64,000 bases of DNA from Dillenia suffruticosa (lineage: Eukaryota > Streptophyta > Magnoliopsida > Dilleniales > Dilleniaceae): NCBI GenBank assembly GCA_033439265.1, contig JAVTVX010000034.1:19234501-19298500 (forward strand), read 5' to 3'. Below are positions 57,948-64,000 of the stretch, piece by piece (the first letter of the stretch is position 1; every line of letters begins with the position of its first letter). Below the pieces are notes generated by a model. That model was given only the letters and a program-made list of their open reading frames with translations, was not told the DNA's origin and did no database searches. A program made the translations under genes and the position numbers.

Positions 57948-60900
57948 GACATTAACAAATAGGAGTTATAGCTATTAATCAGCATAAACAGCAAAACGAC
58001 AGGCCTACTGTAGATCTATAAATCCAAGATGAACATAATTTATCTTGAACCAATAAATGGAGTAAAAAATTTTAAAAAAATAAATAAATCACAGAGTTAG
58101 CAAATAAAGTGCTTATGAAGAGCCAAAAGCAGAACTGTGAATAGAACTTCATCTTTGCATTTTTTTTGTTCGATGCATTAAAGCATAAACATGAACCCAT
58201 CATAAAAGTACACTTTTAGCAGCCGTGCACCATGAACCCTTTTTTTTTTTGGTCCCCACGATGAACCCTTCATAAACAAGAGAAACTTCAAACAGATAAC
58301 GCAAGCCAAAGATTTCACAACATGATATAGGGCAACTGTTGCTATTGGCTCTAAATCACTTAACTGATTTCCAAGCAGACCATCTACTTTTAAGGACAGT
58401 AGAGATTATCACTTCATATAGATCTCTCTAGCACATCCCGGAAATATTTTGTTTAATCATACACACCTGTCCTGGTTCCAGATTGCTTGAAGTCTACTTA
58501 AAATTCCAGTGCAATGGTAAGTAAAGGTGGCCTAGTCTTGGAGATGGAGGGCAACATCAGAATCCAAACAAGGGCTCAACAAATGTATACAATTGTAGTT
58601 CAGAATCAAGTTGGAACAACACTACAGTTGAAGTAACGAAGGCTACAGGCGAGAGTGACAGCATAAAGATGACAAATATTATAACCTCCTAAGAACCACA
58701 TTATACTCCAAAATTACATCTACTTGGGAATTACCAACTAATGGAAATATACTAAGCAAAAATGCTATGACAGTAGCATAGAGAAGATTGTTTCCTGAAA
58801 CAAGGATTATTAAAATGCACATCAAAGAGCATCTCAATGCCACTTTGATGATGTCAACCACAACAAACAAATAGTATCATTTATACTCGGAATATGGAAC
58901 CATATTCCATATCATCCCATTCCACGGTCCTGAAATGGTTATGGTATTTCAGAGCTATAATAATCCCTTGCCAGCCATACCCTCACCAGGAAAGAGAAGA
59001 AAAGAAGAAAAAAAATCACTTCAAAATTTAAATGGCCACAAATGCTCATCTGAAGTATAGCCTGCTCAGTATTTTATCCTATCCACTAAAAATATAGGCA
59101 CTCTACTTTTTGAAAAAGGAAAATGCACCTAGATAACCCATTCAAAGTGTTTAAAATGAAAGGAATCAAGATCTTAGGAACGTTGTCCTAAATAAATAGA
59201 CCCTTTGGATCTGTGATCTTCTGCACCACATAATGAGCCTATCCACACAAAAAGACAGTATTGAATTCACCATTTCAGGAAAAAAGTGAAATGAAACACA
59301 ACAAAAGATAGGCATCCACTAGTGGAAAGTTCTGTTTCTTCTGTTTCAATCTTCGGTCAGCAGAACCTCTAATTAAGCTGTCTAGGATACAAAAAGTAAC
59401 AGAATAAGATCATTTCATCCTTGAAGAACTATATCCTTGACAACTGCTAAACATAATGAAGGCTTAAGAACAGATAGTTGAAGAATATCAGTCCTGTTGT
59501 TCCTTGAACATCATCCTTAACATTTGCCCTAAGAAATTAGTGGAATGATAAACAAATGCTATCGGATGAAAATGAAATCATTGAATCACAACACAGAACA
59601 GTATGAGTTCTACGAAAAGGAGCTCACTGACATTGCGGATAAAGTTTTTCTGTTACACTTTTTAAAGATGTTTTAACTTTCGAATTTATCATGGCCAAGT
59701 ACTGCATGCTACATGAACACTACTTAGAGTTAGAGCTTACTGTCATCTGATGTGTTTGACTTCTAATTTCATTATATAATGGCACTTCACTATAGTAGTG
59801 TGCAATTGAAAAGGTAGTTGGAAGCATGCACTACTGTAAGCTTAGAGTCCTTAATTTAGGTTGCGACATGGAAAATAAAATTCACACATGGATCAATGTA
59901 AGATATAATAGAATCATGGCTAATTTTAGTTGCCTTTGTGACAAATGATGTCAACATGATCAATCAAAAAGAATGCAACTGTGCAATATTAGTGTCATAT
60001 TGGGTGCAGAATAGCCAACCTAGAAAAAACAGCTAACTGACATAGCAAGGTTAATGCATTTACAGCATAAAACATTTGCGATCAACAGGAATTCGATCAC
60101 TCCCTCTCAGATCTCCTCAGACCCCATGCCCTCACATCCTCTTCCCCGAAAAACTTGCCCTCCCAAAAGAACAAAGGAAGAAAAAAAATAAAAAAAAAAG
60201 GAGAGAGAGAGAGAAGACCAGAAAAAAGAAAACAGGAACTTTCTAGTTGGCTCGCAAAATAATTTGATAACCACCAGGTCTGGAATTCCTAGGCCAACTG
60301 ATCTATTTGTGAAATCTCCTTCCTTTGTCTCCTCAATCCATAACAAAGACAATGACTGCAAAATCTTGGATCTCTCTTAATCTCTATGGTGATAGTGCCA
60401 GCTCCCATCCCCACCTCAGCCCCTAATGTAACCTCTTGCAGTGGCAACTTTAAAAACTTACAAGAAGTTAAAGATAACACACAACATTGCTACTTCGTGC
60501 AGAAGTTTCTCAGAGCCAGCTAAATGGACTTCTAGCTTTCTCTTTACAATCCACAACAGAAGAATAGGATCCATATCCTAACACCTGGTCAGCAACAATC
60601 CAAGATTAAGTTCCAATGTAAAACCCAAATTTAGCAATGGGTGATCAATCTGGATAGACAAGGAGCCAACATGTTACACTGTCAGCAGAATCTTTTCATA
60701 GGTATCAATTTTAGTTATTTGTTTTTAAATGTTTCCCGCCCTTCCTTTTGGTTCATTGATTTCCCCTCTATCCACCAATTTTCCATTGTCTCCAACTGCT
60801 AATTTCCCCTTCATTTCCAATATTGTCTCAAGGTTGTAGACCCAACTCGAACGTAAAGATTTAACCTCAGAAATAGCAAATTGAGTTGAGATTTGCTGAA

Positions 60901-62920
60901 AGTTTAGAACCTTCTTAAATCTTAGATTGCATAATTGTAATTCAGGATTTCACAGCACAGAAAGCAGGAACATGCACAGAGTGAACAGGATGATCATACT
61001 AATGAGGAAATAACCGACACTTGTCTGTAAAATGGCTGATGCCATACAATCAAATTCAAAACATAAATTAACTTGTACACGGTAAAGTTAATATTTATCA
61101 AGCTCCAATTGCTATAGATTTCCACTTGTACATGGCAGAGTTAAGGGTTTTTCCGACTAGTCCCATAAGGGCACTTGTTAAGGAGAAAAAATCATTCCAC
61201 ATTTATCTCCCATGTTTTGTTTTTTGGTACAACAAAAGTAGCCCCAATAGTGTCTCTTGTCCTTACAATATTTGTTCCTTTGATTTTGGCATATAATTGT
61301 TAATCTTTTCAATGCCCAAATAAATAAATAAATAGCAAGTTTTATTAAGAAGTTCTAAACGTTATGCAGACTGAGTCATATGTAACATTAATTCTTTGTT
61401 CTACATAAAATAATTAATTGCGTCCATTTGGGGGAAAAAGAGAAATTCTTCAGTTCTAAGCATGGAGATGTGGTGTTGGCGTTATAATGTACTTATAGTT
61501 TATACTATCTTAAATGGAAATTCTTTATAAGGAAAAAAATAAAGATTTCAATTGCGAAATAAAAGTGAGAATTTATTATTATGGTTGCTCTAGTCATATT
61601 AGAAATGTAAATATGGAATGATTTTTTGCATGAACACAAGTCCTTAGGGCAGCGTTAGGAAAAACCAAAAAGTTAATATACAAAATTCTCATTACTCATC
61701 TTGACATTGCTGATGGCATTATAGAATTGGTTTTGACATTTCATAGGTTCATTTGATACTATGTTTTCTTCCTTCAGTTAAGTGTTAATTGTACTAAATT
61801 TTTATTCATTTACTAAAAAAAAATATGTGTGAGTTTTCCCCTCGCTACAATGGGTCCATAATACTTTCAGAGAATGTTGGTGAACCAAAAACAGAAAAAA
61901 AAAACCTGGAAACTTATAAGACAATGAAAAAAGGCCTAGGAGCAACATGAAAACAATCATCTGGAAAGCCTGCATATTACCCCTTTTCCAAGAATAAAAT
62001 TATGACATACATGTTATCTTGTCTTTAGTAGGGAACGCAATGGGCGGATATGGTGCGCGTTTTGCTAATACCATATCTGACCCAAAATTCCGACCTCTTA
62101 TTCATATCCGATACTAACCCTACTTGAGTCAGTGAACTGGAAAACCATATCCGACCTTGCAGATTTTTACAAAAAACCAACCCAATCCAACAATACATGA
62201 AATGGCTGTGTGGATGCGGAAGGGATAAAAGGTGGGGAAACAACAAAGGGTGGTCGGTGATTTAGCAAAATCTGACCGTTGATTTGTGGGCAGGAAAGAG
62301 ACGAAGGGTGTGTCTACCTGACTCTCTCCCTCTTTCGGTGTGGCTATATGAGTAGGGAAGGGACCAATGGTAGGATAGCTGTGGCTGTGTAGGTGGGGAA
62401 GGGATGAAGGGTGGCCGGAGACTTGGTTAGCAAAGTCTGACCATCAATTTGTGGGGGGAAAGGGACGAGGCGTGTGGTTGTCTGACTTTCTCTCTTTTTT
62501 GATGTGGTTGTACAGGTGGGTTGATCGTCAACGATCTGTCAACTGCTGTTGTTGTCGACTATGGGTGGGGATGCAAAGGGATGAAGGGTGTGGAGGGAGG
62601 CAGAGGTGAATACAATGACTTTCTGCAAATAGTTAGCTCCCAAGAAATGAAATGGGTGGAGCACCAAATGTTACCTTATTTGTCAAAAAGCACATTGTGC
62701 AATGCATTCAAAAAGGAAAGCTACTTTTTCTTTTTATACATCACCTATAATATTTTTATTACATAATTTACATTACAGAAGGATTTCCAAAATTTTGACA
62801 AAGCAATGATTCCAATTGCTTGAACCCAACAAAAAAAAAAATTCAGACCCTAATCTGCATGTCACACCTCTATCGCGAACAAACATTCAAAATTGAAATC
62901 AGTAAAGAGAAATTATTCTT

Positions 62921-63890
62921 TTAAGCACTCTCAGGTGAAGGGACTAACCTTGTTTCTCTAAAGCCATGGCTCCCCCCACCAAGCAACTTGAGCAAAGCAC
63001 CAGCTTTAGTCTTTCCCCTTGCACTTCCATTCTCTGAAATGTCATTAATCCAAACATACAACCCCAATGTCAGTTCCCGAATATCGTCGGCCACGCGCTG
63101 GCCGCCGCATTGCACCAAATTGAGCAAAGCTGACACTGCATTCTCCTTGGTCCTTCCACTAGATCCAGTTGCAGGGTCCAACAAGTCCACCAAAACCCCA
63201 ACTGCAGATGCCTTGAGGAATGCCTCGACGCCCTCCTCGCACCCGGCGATCTGCGCAATCACCGCCGTGGCGTCCTCCACGATCCCAACGCGTCCGTCGT
63301 TGATGACGAGTGAGAAGAGCGGCTGCACCGCGCCCAACTCGATCAGCGCAGCACGATTTTGCGTGTAGAGAGAGATTCCGAAGAGGGCTTTTAGGGCATC
63401 TTTGATTGATCTCGGAGGTGAATTGTGGCACCGGATGAGGTCAATGAGGGCATAGAGGATGTCTCGCTTGGCGCCAATGAGCGGGCGATAGGAGTCGTCG
63501 AGGATGAGGAGGCTGTGGAGAGTGGCTGCGGCAGACTGGACGGCGGCGGCGGAGGAGTGTTGGTGGTTGCGGAGGAGGTGGGAGATTGTGTCGAGAACGC
63601 CGCGCGTGGAAACTAGGGTTTGGCGGGTGGTGTCAGGGGCTTCTTCGACGCGCGTGGGGGAGGAGATGGAGAGGTTGAAAAGAGTGGCAGCGGCATTTTC
63701 TTGGCAATCGTGGGAGGAAGAGTAGAGGGCTTCGGCTAGGTAGGGGACGGCTCCGGCTTCAGCTATGATGGCTCGACTCTCGGCGTCGTTCTTTGATATA
63801 AGCCGTAGCTCGCACAAGGCTTCGACTCGTGTTTGCTCCGACACCGAGCTCAGCTTCTTCACCAAAGTTCGGGCGGTCCTCCTCTTAACT

Positions 63891-63895
<5 letters not shown>
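62921..63895 (-). CDS. ARM-repeat protein, PUB-like without U-box (copy 2)
   Basis: Intronless 324-residue paralogue of the gene at 44688-45662, same length, start and stop, with no frame damage. ARM motifs are preserved (IIAEAGAVPYLAEAL, CQENAAATLFNLSI, TKENAVSALLNLVQCGG). The ten replacements relative to copy 1 are scattered; Ala in SALLNL and Val in GAVQPL look closer to an ARM consensus than the copy 1 residues, so copy 1 may be the more derived. An identical downstream region suggests shared 3' signals. The start codon is directly preceded by (AG)28. Both copies look functional by sequence. Confidence 0.9.

Positions 63896-63951
<56 letters not shown>
63896..63951. repeat. (CT)28 microsatellite abutting the ARM gene 2 start codon
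   Basis: Fifty-six bases of uninterrupted CT adjoin the start codon, read as (AG)28 in the leader. This is 17 units longer than in copy 1. Confidence 0.95.
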
Positions 63952-63952
<1 letters not shown>

Positions 63953-64000
63953 ATTTTGATTTTGGGCTGATGACAAATTAGAGCATGAGCATGAAGACGA

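Larger units (their letters stand above)
56057..62920. other. Duplicated non-coding block downstream of ARM gene 2
   Basis: Counterpart of 38041-44687. Contains a SINE remnant at about 56340-56500, a private ~210-bp stretch at 56790-57005, the 112-bp tandem duplication and the SINE at 57755. The 63-codon minus-strand frame at 60289-60480 is kept from unit 1 with two replacements. I see no complete gene. Confidence 0.5.
49204..64000 (+). repeat. Large direct duplication, unit 2 (runs off right edge)
   Basis: Parallel to unit 1 from 25317. Non-repetitive parts differ by roughly 2-5% by eye, while the RTE relic differs more. Private to unit 2 are the SINE/TRIM nest (55441-56056), the SINE at 57755-57947 and tandem duplications at 54755-55401 and 57513-57735. 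About 210 bp at 56790-57005 and about 120 bp near 62310-62430 are also private. Confidence 0.92.

Noticed and set aside
1..64000. CRISPR arrays, bacterial operons, riboswitches, rRNA and tRNA genes
   Set aside because: None seen. Pol III box-like sequences all belong to SINEs; a dedicated tRNA scan was not possible.

Overview
The window is nuclear DNA of a flowering plant. It is AT-rich and gene-poor, with spliceosomal introns (GT..AG, pyrimidine-rich acceptors), plant-specific gene families, (GA)n/(CT)n microsatellites and many plant transposon types. I do not name a species; nothing points to a grass. I support four host genes, all on the minus strand: the first two exons of a chloroplast thioredoxin of the CITRX/TRX-z type (3314-3749, remaining exons beyond the left edge), a two-exon SIP1-clade trihelix transcription factor (13088-14770), and two near-identical intronless ARM-repeat genes (44688-45662 and 62921-63895) that differ at 10 of 324 residues.

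Layout: 1-1187 is a gutted Ty1/copia element lying 3' of thioredoxin exon 2. 3781-5738 is a roughly 650-bp sequence repeated three times directly upstream of the thioredoxin start. 5739-12300 is a nest of SINEs, a small U2 snRNA-derived fragment, a Ty3/gypsy relic, a CACTA-type miniature element and a Ty1/copia relic. The trihelix gene follows. 15.3-20.6 kb is sparse, with SINE remnants and a copia gag/protease relic. 20617-25130 is a CACTA (En/Spm) element with a decayed Transposase_24 gene and an apparently captured exon of a host DUF760-type gene.

25317 to the right edge is dominated by a large direct duplication. Unit 1 (25317 to at least 45733) and unit 2 (49204 to at least 64000) share a SINE, a decayed RTE-clade LINE, a GC-rich patch, about 7 kb of non-coding sequence and the ARM-repeat gene. 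Between them lies an L1-type LINE relic cut off exactly at the unit 2 breakpoint. Each unit also carries private sequence. Unit 1 has a nearly intact L1-type LINE (three TAG stops) and two SINEs. Unit 2 has one SINE, a second SINE with a TRIM retrotransposon nested in it, and two local tandem duplications. Because the partner unit gives the empty site, insertion points and target-site duplications can be read directly.

There is no operon logic. The host genes act independently: plastid redox/transcription (thioredoxin), nuclear transcription (trihelix) and protein interaction or ubiquitin-related scaffolding (ARM repeats). All coordinates and homologies come from reading the sequence; no database search was run.
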